NCBI GenBank assembly: GCA_019925095.2
Contig: CM034392.1
Coordinates: 3,045,501-3,109,500 of the forward strand
DNA length: 64,000 nt
Source of the DNA: Dendrolimus kikuchii
Lineage: Eukaryota; Arthropoda; Insecta; Lepidoptera; Lasiocampidae
Reading direction: 5' to 3'
The notes under the pieces were generated by a model. It saw only the letters and a program-made list of their open reading frames with translations. It was not told the DNA's origin and did not search any database. The position numbers and the translations under genes were made by a program. This document shows, piece by piece, positions 54,021 through 64,000 of this stretch (position 1 is the stretch's first letter; each line of letters opens with the position of its first letter).

Positions 54021-54217
54021 AATTTCTGAATCATATATATTTAAAAATTCTAATTCCTACTCTATGTACACCGCTTCGCAATGTGCTATTGCTATTTTGG
54101 CGCCAAAAAATTTCACAACAGCGCACCTAGACGTCCGTTTCTTTTTTTGGTAAGTATTTTTATATCAAGTTATATTTCTTCACGGAGATTGTCTCTATGT
54201 GTGATATTTTTGCTTAA

Positions 54218-54391
54218 GGGCCGGTTTTTCAATCATCAGATAAAAGTTATCAGTTGAATAAATTATAACCTGACTAAATTCAAAAGTGAAACAATTCAAC
54301 TGTTTTATTCATACAACTGTCGTGTTTAATTTTCGTATGCTGTGTTTTATTCCATAGAATAATTATTATCTAATTGTTGAAAAATCGGCCC
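54218..54391. mobile_element. Harbinger-like MITE, 174 bp
   Basis: GGGCCGGTTTTTCAA at the left and TTGAAAAATCGGCCC at the right. Same length and end type as 39941-40114. It abuts the next MITE across a single TTA. Confidence 0.75.
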
Positions 54392-54394
54392 TTA

Positions 54395-54904
54395 GGGCCA
54401 CAGCACACTAGCTACTTTTAGTATCGGCGATCGGCGATTTTACGACTGCATCGATGCTGCATCGCGTTTTAGCGACTTTCTGCGTTCGAACGCGGTACCT
54501 ATCGGAAACGCGCGTTTTAGCGACTGCTCAGATATTGGATCGTATATCGTAGTATTGTCTATAGTTTTCCGATTTGTAACTTTGATTACTTATGTCTGTG
54601 ATTTTCAATGATATTGCAGTATTCTGTAATCTGTGGTTTTGTTTACTTAGTGTAGTTGCGTCAAAATCTAGCGCAACACTGAGAGTCAAGTCGTGTTCGG
54701 CAGACACCAAATCGATGCTACCGGCATCCAAATGTGAGCGGAGTGTAGCGTTTAGCTGCTGTATCGCGCTTCTAAAAAGCGACTCAATCTCCGCGTTTGG
54801 CATTTTTAAGTGTGCGGTATGGAGTATCCGGTCGCCGTATTTAGCTTCTAAAAAGCAACTAGTCGCCGATCGTCGATGCTAAAAGTAGCTAGTGTGCTGT
54901 GGCC
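54395..54904. mobile_element. Harbinger-like MITE, 510 bp, 44-bp ends
   Basis: TTA|GGGCCACAGCACACTAGC at the left and the near-perfect mirror GTGTGCTGTGGCCC|TTA at the right. TIRs extend about 44 bp with two differences. Includes CGGCGATCGGCGATTTTACG. The frames inside are not genes. Confidence 0.85.
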
Positions 54905-54907
54905 CTT

Positions 54908-55305
54908 AGTTAAATTGTTAACTTGCAATTAAGTTATTGTCATTGTTTGGACAGACAACTACTTAATCGACAACTTATTACTGAGATGTAAAATTTCTGT
55001 CCAAACAATAATAAGGACTTAACTCGCCAGTTTCACAATTTAAATGCAAATGTTACGCAGGCTTGAATGTTTAATACGAAAAAAGTGCATTACTATTAAA
55101 ACTTCGCTAATTGTCGTTTAAGTACATTACGACAAAATTTATATTCTTCTTACATAATTCTATAAAGTCCGTTTGCATCATATTAAACTTTATTAAACAA
55201 AAAGTTTATGCAAATTTGGTAGAAATTTCATTAATTATTGTTTAATACATATTAGCATATTATGCAGTTTGCTAGATATAATCGAAACTGGCACTTACTC
55301 TAAGT
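54908..55305. other. AT-rich stretch with an inverted CTGTCCAAACAAT motif
   Basis: GTCATTGTTTGGACAG (about 54938) and CTGTCCAAACAATAA (about 54994) form an inverted pair. 'ctgtccaaac-atgac-aag-gctta' also lies near 58718. Possible small MITE. Confidence 0.3.
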
Positions 55306-55592
55306 TGTGCTATCGTAATGGCTAGCGCACGCGTCCCAAACTCAAAGGGCGCGGGTTCGATCCTGGCCGGAACGCATGCACCACTTAGTCAGTTTCTGAT
55401 CTAATGTGCATATTGTTACAATTACCACGTGCTAACAACGGTGAAGGAAAACATCGTGATGCAACCTGCACATCGAGATAACCGATGTATCAAACCTGCC
55501 AAGCCGCCTTGGACAAGCGTGGCGTATGTACTGTCCGTTTTCGCTGTAACGGGAGGCCCGAGCCCAGCAGTGGGACATTTATCGGCTGATAT
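55306..55592 (+). mobile_element. tRNA-headed SINE S2
   Basis: Has ATCGTAATGGCTAGCGCACG and the B box CGGGTTCGATCCTGGCCGG. Ends at GCCCAGCAGTGGGACATTT. Confidence 0.8.
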
Positions 55593-55689
55593 TATTATTG
55601 TATAATACTTACTCTACAAAGTACTGAGATTCCCTGAGCAGTAGGTACAATTTGTTATATATTATTATTTATTTATGAACAAAGATCTC

Positions 55690-55790
55690 ATCAAATTTCT
55701 TCGAGGCCTGCAGCACATTTCTGATGTTGCCAGTGTCCACAGACTACGGTAACCACAACCAAGTGGCTCTGCAGTCAACAATAAAAAAAT
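55690..55790 (+). mobile_element. SINE-B-like 3' fragment
   Basis: 'ctgatgttgccagtgtccac' and 'acggtaacca', ending in ACAATAAAAAAAT. Strongly diverged. Confidence 0.4.
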
Positions 55791-55829
55791 ATCTTGGATA
55801 CCACGCTAATATGTTGTATAAGATGACCC

Positions 55830-56062
55830 AGACATACAATGCAAAAGTGGATGGATGCAGAAGTCGTGGAAGGCCACGACACACCTTGACAAATTGATCG
55901 TGTACTAGCAGAAGGTGATGTCAGGAGCCTTAAGAACAGACGAGCGTGCATGACAAGAGTTATGAATGTCAAAGAAGCAAGTGAGGTGTGTAAGAATAAG
56001 CCTGAATGGCGCTCTGTTGTTCGTGCCTACCCCGCAAGGGAACTGGCGTGAAGTTATGTATG
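55830..56062 (+). mobile_element. LINE-B with 11-bp target duplication
   Basis: TAAGATGACCC at 55819-55829 and 56063-56073. Codes from TYNAKVDGCRSRG to PARELA-stop. A small deletion lies in 'htfhdqid'. Confidence 0.85.
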
Positions 56063-56227
56063 TAAGATGACCCTGTTCTAGAGGACCAATAAATAGCAAC
56101 ATTAGTTAATTAAGTTAATACCGTTAAAAAGTAGTTTTATTATTGTTATACATTTTCTACGACTTTTTCTAAAAACTTTGTAAACTAATATAATAAAAGA
56201 AAACTGAACTTAGTTATCTTATATTCT

Positions 56228-56372
56228 ACCCGTAGTCCCTCAATGCTATAAGTAGAATACTGAGGCTAGATCACCGTCTTCTATGGATAAGGTGCCCCAG
56301 AAAACTGGCTACGTTTCCTCGCTGTATCGCCATATTGAACCGTTGTCCGAGGTAGGCACCAGCCCTCTTATA
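56228..56372 (+). repeat. dispersed repeat Y
   Basis: 'tctacccgtagtccctcaat', 'gaggctagatcaccgtcttc' and 'aggcaccagccctct' recur at 57258-57415 and, inverted, at 50300-50430. Confidence 0.5.
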
Positions 56373-57257
56373 GTAACTTAATTAATCACATTTATAAAAT
56401 GATCCTACTAATTTTCAACAAATTGTTAAAAATTCCGTGTTCCAACAAAATTCTCAAAATAGCAATAATTTTGTTAAGTGATATCAGCCGTATACCGTCA
56501 TACTTTAATATGTCGCAAATATCCACGGAGGCCGAGACTCTGCATATAAAGACTTATCAAAACATATTTTTAGAAAAAGTCTCGTGTGACCAAAGTGACC
56601 TATTTTTTGAAGCAACTCAAGACTAAAGAAAGAAAAAATATTTCTTTAGGGTAAGATATAAAAAGAGATACAAGATAACAGATATTGGTGGCAATTGCTT
56701 CTTCTAAATAAAACTCGATGTGGACTGTATAACTTATTATTACGATATTTACAAACATTAATTTAAGACTATTCATAGACGAGTAACACAGAATATAATA
56801 GTCGTTTTGAAGTGAAGTGCATTAAATGCATGGCTCCGACCTCCAAGGCCGCTTGTTATATCGCATGTTCCGTCCGACGCCTAGCTGCTACCTGTGTGAG
56901 CTATAGGCGTCGGCGGTATGCGTGGCGCGGAGAGGTGTGCTCTGGCGGGTTAGGGGGGTGCTCTCTATCCGCAACAATAGATATACATAAGAATTAATTG
57001 TGATGTCCTAAAAAGGTTCTTGCTTAGCATAGTACCAATTTCACAACCAGCGCTGATCTTCAGCGAGTATCTCTAAGTGATGCCACGGCGTAGGTCCACA
57101 AAGCAAATTAAAATATAAACATTAATTAAAAAATTTGCAATTAGTATATATGAACAATATTATAGTGTTATTATGTAATTTATATATTTAATTAAAATAT
57201 ATAATACATTATAACTATAAACTGGTATAGTGAAGGAAACTTAACTTATATTATGAA
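56373..57257. other. no recognised feature
   Basis: A 75-residue frame at 56399-56626 (...MSQISTEAETLHIKTYQN...) has no domain I know. The rest holds nothing that I can support. Confidence 0.3.
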
Positions 57258-57415
57258 TACCAATAATCCCTTAAGACTATAAGTAAAATACTGAGCCTAG
57301 GTCATCGAAGTTAATGGGTAAGGTTACTAGAAGGCTGGCTATGTTACCTCGACGGAGCGCCGTCCGTGGTCCGATGTATAAACCAGCCCTCTGATCTCCC
57401 GAACAGTCAATAAGT
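57258..57415 (+). repeat. dispersed repeat Y, diverged
   Basis: 'gactataagtaaaatactga', 'gcctaggtcatcgaag' and 'accagccctctgatctccc'. Confidence 0.45.
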
Positions 57416-58024
57416 CGTTTTAAATGTCAATATGAAGTATCTTAGTAGAGGCTCATTTATAAAATAAATCTTACTTTGTTAAGTCTCCTTTTTAAATCTC
57501 TATTTTTACGAAGAAGTTATAAATAAGGCCATATATTGCCATTTCACAGTAAAAAGTTCAATGTGGTTGCTTCAATTTTAAATCATTAAATCAAGCCTTC
57601 GACAGATGTCTGGTAAAAAAGTTACTTGGTAATGATTCATTATAATTACAAGTGTCATTTAAAAACATATGAAATAACCATTCATCAACCGACACACTTG
57701 TTAAATTAGGTATAAACACATACAAAAAAAAAAATCTAGTGCTCTAAAAAAATAAGACTGTTATTTGTAATAAATTAGTATTAAATCGCCAAATAAATGG
57801 ATTTTTTCTTACTTTTTAGAAGCATAACTTTTTATCAACCGGAATACCTTAGCACTAATACTATAGGCCCCATATCAAAATAACACTTTTTAAGTTTTGA
57901 ATTAAATTTATTTTTTGTGTATTGCTCTGTCGTCTTACATTACTTTTAAACACGTTATTTGAAGCTTTTAATGTTGTAGAATTTTTAAAACGAAATATGG
58001 TTTTTTTTTGTTATTGTTGTGTAT
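57416..58024. other. no recognised feature
   Basis: AT-rich; nothing that I can support. Confidence 0.3.
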
Positions 58025-58346
58025 TTTTTTTTTTTTTTTTTATTGCAGGAGTTCAGCAGACAGGCAGACGGCCCACTTAATGGAAAGCGGTTACCATCGC
58101 CTATGGACATTTGCAACACCATAGGTGCTACAAATGCGCTGCTGCTCTCTTAAGGGTCACTCGAACCTGGTCACTAATGCCGGAACACAACTCAAGGTTG
58201 TTATGGCGACATGCTTTAGACCAGGGGTGGTAGCCATCCAGTCGGGCAAACGCCCTACCACCTGGTTGTGGGTTGTTTTGTCGCCTCTTACGACAGGCCG
58301 CCCGGCCGCAGGAAATTGTATTCTTTCTCCGTTCCTGCACGGATAG
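58025..58346 (-). mobile_element. SINE-A, full length
   Basis: T-run and ATTGCAGGAGTTCAGCAGAC to CCGTTCCTGCACGGAT. The best preserved copy with 52805-53121. Confidence 0.85.
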
Positions 58347-58744
58347 AATTATTCTATTACAGTAAATTTTAAATCTACTTATGATTTAATATCTATTTTT
58401 ATGAAAGTATACTAGGAATAACAAATACTCAGTAGTAGCGTAAGTCTTTTATTTATAAGGGCCACCTACTTAGACTTACATACAGCGACATGACTTAAAA
58501 TAAGGTATCGCAGGTCGCAACATTAATTTATTTAGGGGTTATTTTATGCTATATGGTCGGCCATTGCTACAGCAGAAGTGGTACCAATATAAATCCGTTA
58601 TTCTATACAACTATGTAGCTAGTATGCCAGGCGGGCCACTCACAAGAACTCGGCGTATCGCAGGATGAGTATGTATACGGGATCTAGAAGATCCCAATCC
58701 CACATGACTAAAAATTCTGTCCAAACGATGACAAGTGCTTAACA
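58347..58744. other. no recognised feature
   Basis: Nothing that I can support. Confidence 0.3.
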
Positions 58745-58870
58745 CGCCAGTTTAGCGTGGCAATGCAGCCAGCCTTCCGGGCACGCTTCCCTCTGGCAGC
58801 GATTTATTATATACTTTATATTAATTTATTTATAATTTAGTTTATCTTTAAGTATTTAGTTTTATTTTCT
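58745..58870 (+). mobile_element. LINE-D 3' end fragment
   Basis: Codes for GNAASLPGTLPSGSDL-like residues, then an AT-rich UTR. Shorter than 50715-50930. Confidence 0.5.
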
Positions 58871-58937
58871 TTCATTGTAAAACGTTGGAAAATAGGACTA
58901 ATTGCCTAACTAATGCAAATGTAAATCAGGCTTAAAA

Positions 58938-59283
58938 AAATAATAGTAAAAAAAAAACTAAATAAGTACGTTTTTATAGAAAATCCAACTAAAAAATAGA
59001 AAATAAATTTTAATAAATTTGAATTAAAAATAGTGACAGAAAAAATATTTTATTGTGAAAAAAGCGTGGGGTGCATGGTATCAATAATTATACATATTTT
59101 ATGAACAGATATGAGTAGAAGGGTTATTTTGATAATATCCTGATAAGCACCCCACGCTTTTTTTACAATAAAATCATTTTTTCTTACACTATTTTTAATT
59201 CAAATTTATTAAAACTTATTTTCTATTTTTTAGTTGGATTTTCTATAAAAGCGTATTTTTTAGTTTTTTTTAAACTATTATTT
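58938..59283. mobile_element. foldback element, long inverted arms
   Basis: About 145-bp arms around a ~60-bp loop. The inner ends are GCGTGGGGTGC and GCACCCCACGC; further out GAAAATCCAACTAAAAAATA and its mirror. Very AT-rich. Confidence 0.75.
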
Positions 59284-59664
59284 ATTTTTCATTTTTTAGT
59301 GATTTAATTCCCTTCTCCGTGGAAACTTTGAAAAAAGAATTAAATACACTGTTATGATAAAATGGAACGTTATGTAAAAATAAGCTTTTTTAAAAAGGTT
59401 TTTAAATACAAGCTTTTGAGATCCTGCATATCATGTAGCAGCAGAGTGCTAGCTAAGACAAGTAAAACGAGCCCAAACACGACGGGTCTATCTTGTTTAG
59501 TACAGGAGTTCCAATGGCCACCTTCTGACTCCATCATCAGATCAGCTCCATGGTACCATATTATTGCATTGTCACGCGATATACACATACTTGCAAAATT
59601 TCAGCTCAATCAGAAACCGGGAAGTCGATCAAATTTAACTTGAAAGATTCCGTTACATACTAAC
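59284..59664. other. unassigned, probably old repeat
   Basis: 'ccatcatcagatcagctcca' and 'attgcattgtcacgcgatat' look to me like part of a common lepidopteran repeat, but no second copy is in the window. Confidence 0.25.
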
Positions 59665-60144
59665 ATACGTATGAAGCTAATAGAAGCTAATAAAATAGGA
59701 AACTCTTTTGCCGTACAGGCTGTTCGCCTGTGGAACTCCCTTCCCTTGAAAATCAGACAAGCTACATCCATTGGTACATTAAAACACTTGATCACTGACC
59801 ATTATTTGTCCGCTAAATAAAATGTGTTGCAGTAAATGGAATTCTATTATTATTCGCATGTAAGTATATGTAATTTATATTATTTTAATTTAATTATGTA
59901 TGTCTTTATTAGTTTATTATTGTATTTTTTTTTCTTCAATTACGATTGAATTAGTTTCAATTTAGTTAAGCCACCAAATATTATTTAATTTTCTTGTCTT
60001 TCTCCTTAGACCATCGGGTTGCCTGGAAGAGATCGCTATAAGCGATAAGGCCCCCCATTGTTCTAATTTAAATGTGTTTGTAATAAATATCTAGGTTTAA
60101 GTTATGGTGAACAATAAAGAGTTTTCATTCATTCATTCATTCAT
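59665..60144 (+). pseudogene. LINE-C ORF2 C-terminus, 3' UTR and tail
   Basis: Reads EANKIGNSFAVQAVRLWNSL, then PLKIRQATSIGTLKH and ends YLSAK-stop at 59820: the C-terminus of a CR1/Jockey-like ORF2. Hairpin at about 60018-60055 (GGTTGCCTGGAAGAGATCGC, GCGATAAGGCC), ACAATAAAGAG and a (TTCA)n tail. Together with 25826-26790 this links the orphan hairpins in the window to one LINE family. Confidence 0.7.
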
Positions 60145-61147
60145 AAAAGCGTATTAATATGTTTATTGATATTTTAACTAATAACATTTCAAGCGTAACG
60201 TTACAATAATCCAAAACCTAAGCACAAGAACAAAATGATAAACAGAGTCCGTATTATCTTGTTGTTGATAAGCTCTTCATGAGTCCAAAGACAGAATTTT
60301 GATCGGGAAATTAAAAGAAAATAAATCATCCATACACGAATAAAATGATACCGGTCCCCTACAACCGTCAAATAATTTCTCAGGGAAATAACACGCGAAT
60401 CAGATTCCGTGTGAACATACTGCCGTACTCATATGAAATATGGTATAGTACATCGTCGTGCATTGTTCTTGCTTCCACATTAATTAAATGTGCAGCGAAA
60501 GTAACGGTTAGCTGTACGCTGGAGGGTAATTGCGCGTGTCAATAAAAGCTTGCGCGATAACGTGTTCTCATCTTGATAACAAGTAGCAATTAAACCCGTA
60601 CGACGGAACCACCACAAAGTTGCCGAACTGTCACACACGGCTCATTGGGAAGTCCGACAAATTTGTGGTCAAATACAGATAATTGAAATGCACGTTGAAA
60701 CTGATGCTTTCTCCCTCTAACTACGTATAATTTGTATTAGAATAAAAGAGACGATATAATTCTCTTGGTTTTAGCGCGGCAATTTTGATGGAAAAAAATA
60801 ATGTTACAACTGAGGCTCCGACAAAGACAAATTTCACGTACAGATCTGTAAAAGCACATTTTATTACCTGTCGGCATTTGAACTAATTGTAATCCTTTTA
60901 TGATTGTTTTCTTTTGTTCACTTATTTATTGGCATACGTTTCTATTGTACACATTTACGGACACTTGCATGCTGCATCATTAGCCATGTGTTGCAGATTA
61001 TAAGTACAAGCTAATTCTAGGAAATTATGTCGACGTTGCCGGGCGGGCACATTTGCATTTGTGAAGTATAAAATGATGGCCTGATTGAGAGAGGGGTGAG
61101 TTGAACTATGGCATTTCTTAAATTTTTGCGACTAGTACATACACATA
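60145..61147. other. no recognised feature
   Basis: No frame or repeat that I can support. Confidence 0.3.
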
Positions 61148-61240
61148 ATAAAAGTACGTTTTAACGGTTTTTATATATATCAGCCACTTTTCCGTCTGCC
61201 GTAATCACGGCTTCTGAAAAGTGGCTGAAATGGCGGAATG
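61148..61240. mobile_element. deleted copy of the long-TIR TA MITE
   Basis: TACGTTTTAACGG and CCGTAATCACGG...GAAAAGTGGCTGAAATGGCGG follow 17414-17806 with the middle and the outer right arm removed. Confidence 0.5.
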
Positions 61241-61254
61241 ATAAAAAAAAAAAA

Positions 61255-61372
61255 TACTCATACTCATGTTTTTTATAGCTGGAGTACAGTAGACAGGCTG
61301 ACGACCCATCTGATGGAAAGCGGTTACCGTCGCCTATGGACCTTTGCAACACCAGAGGTGTTGTTACCCGGG
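61255..61372 (-). mobile_element. SINE-B 3' fragment
   Basis: TTTTTTATAGCTGGAGTAC and 'gtagacaggctgacgaccc', close to 9405-9500; breaks off at 'ccagaggtgttgtt'. Confidence 0.55.
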
Positions 61373-61552
61373 CGGCCAATTCAGAATACACAACTCATCA
61401 TCAACGCAACTTTGACCACGGTCCAAGGCCGTAGGCATAGGTTAAAAACCACCGACCCACGCGTGTCCATCAGTTGGCGTCTGGTGGTTGAAATGATGAT
61501 GATGATTAAGGTAAAAATATAGGCGAGCGGGGACAGCATTTTTCAGTTTTTG

Positions 61553-61565
61553 CCCCCCCCCCCCC
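61553..61565. repeat. poly(C) run
   Basis: Thirteen C in a row. The length is prone to sequencing error. Confidence 0.9.
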
Positions 61566-61569
61566 TCGA

Positions 61570-62046
61570 AAAAATTCAAGTTCCGGGTCTGGGTTTGCAA
61601 AAATTATACTTTATGGATATTTCTCATTGATCAAGCTGGTTTTGCTAGTTGTTTCTTATGTTCGATTAGCTTCACACTATCGCCTACAGGCGAGTTAGTA
61701 CAAACTAGTTTATTGTTTATCAATGTTTTTACAATTTACATAGCGTTTTAATTGTTCCACGTACATCTGGCTTATTGTAGACGAACAGTTAAATGAATTT
61801 AATGGCCAAATAAATGCAAGGAATCGGAGGGCAATGGCATTTATCTATCCACATTTGCTATGTGACTAATATTCTACTGATTCAAAGCTTTGAAACGAAT
61901 GCTCATCAATCATTTAGTATCGCAAGTTTTTTACTATAAAATAAATCTTAATATCCAATACTATTATATACTAGTGTGAAATATGATCCATACCATTGTA
62001 GTTCCCAATCTGATGAAGGTATAATATAATTGAAACATCTAAGGTA
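61570..62046. other. no recognised feature
   Basis: Nothing that I can support. Confidence 0.3.
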
Positions 62047-62535
62047 GAGTTGTGTTGGACAAGTACGCGCCGGTACATTTGTCCAGTACAAAATCCATTT
62101 ACACTGATACAGTACAAAATCTAAAAAAGTAATTCTTCAAATATTTTGTCGCGCTACTACTCAATGTACTACTCGTGCCTCAAATATAAGAGGAAGGACG
62201 GAACGAGGATTATGCTACATTAGTACAATAACGCCTCTACGAATATTCACATGACAAAGAGGGACAACATGACATGTACGACTGCTAGTAAAATGGGCTG
62301 ACCGAGGCCGATCACATCCGATTCTTAACGAACATTTCCGAACTAGAAGTTTAGTACGGGACATACGAGGGAATGACGCTCACCGCCTCACCGACCTCAT
62401 CGCTTCAAATGTACTGCCGCGGTACAAACCATACAAATTTCCTTGCCTTATTTGAAGTAGTACATTGTACTGGTTCAGTACAAAATGTCATGTTACTCTG
62501 ACATACTCATTTTAAAACCATGTCCTACCCAACTC
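62047..62535. mobile_element. MITE, TA target site, GTACAAAAT subterminal repeats
   Basis: TA|GAGTTGTGTTGGACAAG at the left and CATGTCCTACCCAACTC|TA at the right. GTACAAAATC or GTACAAAATG occurs near both ends. No transposase frame. Confidence 0.6.
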
Positions 62536-62937
62536 TAATCTCAGGTATCCTAGATGACTTAAATTGCACTATTAATTGAAACAAACTTACTCACTTGTTG
62601 CACTGATCTAGCATACCAATTAGAGAAACCAATACCAGTGTCAAACAATAGTATGTTTAATTAGGAGACAGCGCCTTCTAGTTCTGTACTGGTTGAACTA
62701 TCGAACTAAATATAGCGCTATCCGACACAGGCGAGTATTGGAATTTATATTCCACGTCACGTAATCTGAGATAACTCATGATTGTGTTGGTGGAAAAGTT
62801 TTAAATTTCATAAACTCAAGGGTTAATCAGCTCTTTTGTGCCCAAAATTTAATTATACATTATTTAAATAAATCTTAGTTTACGGTTCAACGTACAGCAT
62901 TTTACTGACGCTAGGCTACTTTAATATTATAAATACA
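62536..62937. other. no recognised feature
   Basis: Nothing that I can support. Confidence 0.3.
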
Positions 62938-63215
62938 ATTTCCTGCGGCCGGGCGGCCTGTCGTAAGAGGCGACAAAATAACTCACAGCCAGGTGGTAGA
63001 GCATTTGCCCGACTGGACGGCCTCCGCCCCTGGTCTAAAGTATGTTGCCATAACAGACTTGAGTGATGTTCCGGCATTAGTGACCAAGTTCCAGGGTCCC
63101 TTGAAAGAACAGCAGCGTATTTGTAGCACCTTTGGTGCTGCAAATGTCCCAAAGGCGATGGTAACCGCTTTCCATCAAGTGGGCCGTCTGCCTGTCTGTT
63201 GAACTAAACTAAAAT
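62938..63215 (+). mobile_element. SINE-A, slightly 5' truncated
   Basis: Starts TTTCCTGCGGCCGGGCGG and ends CTGTCTGTTGAACTAAACT, with no A-run. Confidence 0.75.
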
Positions 63216-63834
63216 ATATATATTACTATAAATAACGCTCACAAATACTTTGTGATTAAGTTGCTATTACATCGCTGCGAGTTACTATCAACTAAGTTGA
63301 ACCCAGGGATCAGCATCCAAACGCAACTAGTATTAGAATAAATCCCTGAAAACAACAAGGTGTATTTTCTTCACTCTACTATAAGAAAGCAGCAGCACAC
63401 AACCAACTACTGCCAGCATCCACCATTACAAGCAAGTGTACAAACTTTACACTTAGGAAATATTTCCTCGAAAATAGAAGCTTAGATGTAGGCTAGTTAC
63501 ATATTTATGACTTCTTATTTCACGATAGGGCCACAAGATTATTATCACAACCTCAAGAGTTAAATTTAGTTCATATTTTACTTTTATCTTTTATTGAATA
63601 CAGAATCCGTCTTTAATGTTGTGATTGCTGAAATTAAATCACTGAAGCCGTCTGTCTACCTTTTAGTTCAGATTGTAATAATATTTTGACCGTTTCGTAC
63701 TGTTGAATTAAAAATATCACAGCGTTGTTGGCATCGAAGCACAAAGTACTAATTCCATTATTTAGTATCATGAATACTCGACATTTTGATGAATGGTAAA
63801 TTAATACAAATATCTGTGTATTCCTAATAATTTG
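63216..63834. other. no recognised feature
   Basis: Nothing that I can support. Confidence 0.3.
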
Positions 63835-63930
63835 CACCACCTATGTCGCCAGATTAAATTATTCCTTAAGTTAGGTTGCCTGGAAGAGATTGCTTTAAGC
63901 GATGAGGCCGCCTATTGTTTCTACCATGAC
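63835..63930 (+). mobile_element. LINE-C 3'-UTR hairpin fragment
   Basis: GGTTGCCTGGAAGAGATTGC and GCGATGAGGCCGCC at about 63873-63915. Cut by the following LINE-B tail. Confidence 0.55.
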
Positions 63931-64000
63931 AATACATACATACATACATACATAACTTCACGCCAGTGCCCTTGCGGGGTAGGCACGATCAACAGAGCGC
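63931..64000 (-). mobile_element. LINE-B tail, continues beyond window
   Basis: (CATA)n then ACTTCACGCCAGTGCCC: the minus-strand end of LINE-B. The coding part lies to the right of the window. Confidence 0.8.

Noticed and set aside
54528..54882. Overlapping frames of 91 and 96 residues
   Set aside because: Both lie within the 510-bp Harbinger-like MITE and include its inverted ends.
56399..56626. 75-residue frame with a hydrophobic start
   Set aside because: No domain, no clear splice sites and AT-rich surroundings; not enough to call a gene.
59362..59643. 93-residue plus-strand frame and 72-residue minus-strand frame
   Set aside because: Both lie in what looks like an old repeat between a foldback element and a LINE-C end; no domain.

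Overview
The window looks like a piece of a lepidopteran (moth or butterfly) nuclear genome that is almost entirely transposable-element sequence. This identification is an inference. It rests on the AT-rich background, two BEL/Pao LTR retrotransposons, many short non-autonomous Helitrons (5'-TC, 3'-hairpin-CTAG, inserted between A and T), tRNA-derived SINEs, 5'-truncated RTE-like LINEs with (TATG)n tails, and many MITEs, a mix familiar from Lepidoptera. There is no sign of bacterial organisation, no CRISPR array, no rRNA and no convincing functional tRNA.

Family labels used below. LINE-B: RTE-like LINE whose ORF ends in PARELA-stop and runs straight into a (TATG)n tail. LINE-C: CR1/Jockey-like LINE with a conserved 3'-UTR hairpin. 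LINE-D: LINE with the C-terminal motif QRGNAASLLGTL. SINE-A: ~320-bp GC-rich, poly(A)-tailed repeat. SINE-B: diverged relative sharing the SINE-A 3' part. S1 and S2: two tRNA-headed SINEs. H1 to H5: Helitron families. M1: MITE with GGCTACGTTCC ends. Y and Z: unassigned dispersed repeats.

Layout. 1-4300: 3' part of a BEL/Pao element with an open pol frame cut by the window edge. 5620-7403 (minus): the one convincing host gene fragment, two exons of a secreted or surface protein with C-type-lectin-like features, whose intron carries a MITE and a SINE. 7480-29850: nested repeats, including a tandem duplication (10724-12660), a 497-bp tandem repeat (19661-20653), several MITEs and many LINE-B and SINE-A copies. 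29853-35660: a nearly complete BEL/Pao element with an intact 1808-residue Gag-Pol frame and a 3' LTR cut to 71 bp. 35661-46300: Helitrons, including a possible composite one at 40181-40825, plus a MITE split by a GC-rich insertion (43258-44400). 46300-64000: more Helitrons, SINEs, LINE tails and MITEs, including two adjacent Harbinger-like MITEs at 54218-54904.

How the parts relate. The open element frames (two BEL/Pao, plus LINE tails) are retrotransposition genes. The Helitrons, SINEs and MITEs are non-coding and would depend on enzymes encoded elsewhere; no Rep-helicase or DNA transposase gene was seen here. Many insertions are nested, so a relative order of events can be read. I found no clear new gene system. 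The points most worth a second look are the split lectin-like gene, the composite Helitron, the internal minisatellite growth in H1 Helitrons, and the GC-rich 830-bp insertion that may show a longer parent of SINE-A.
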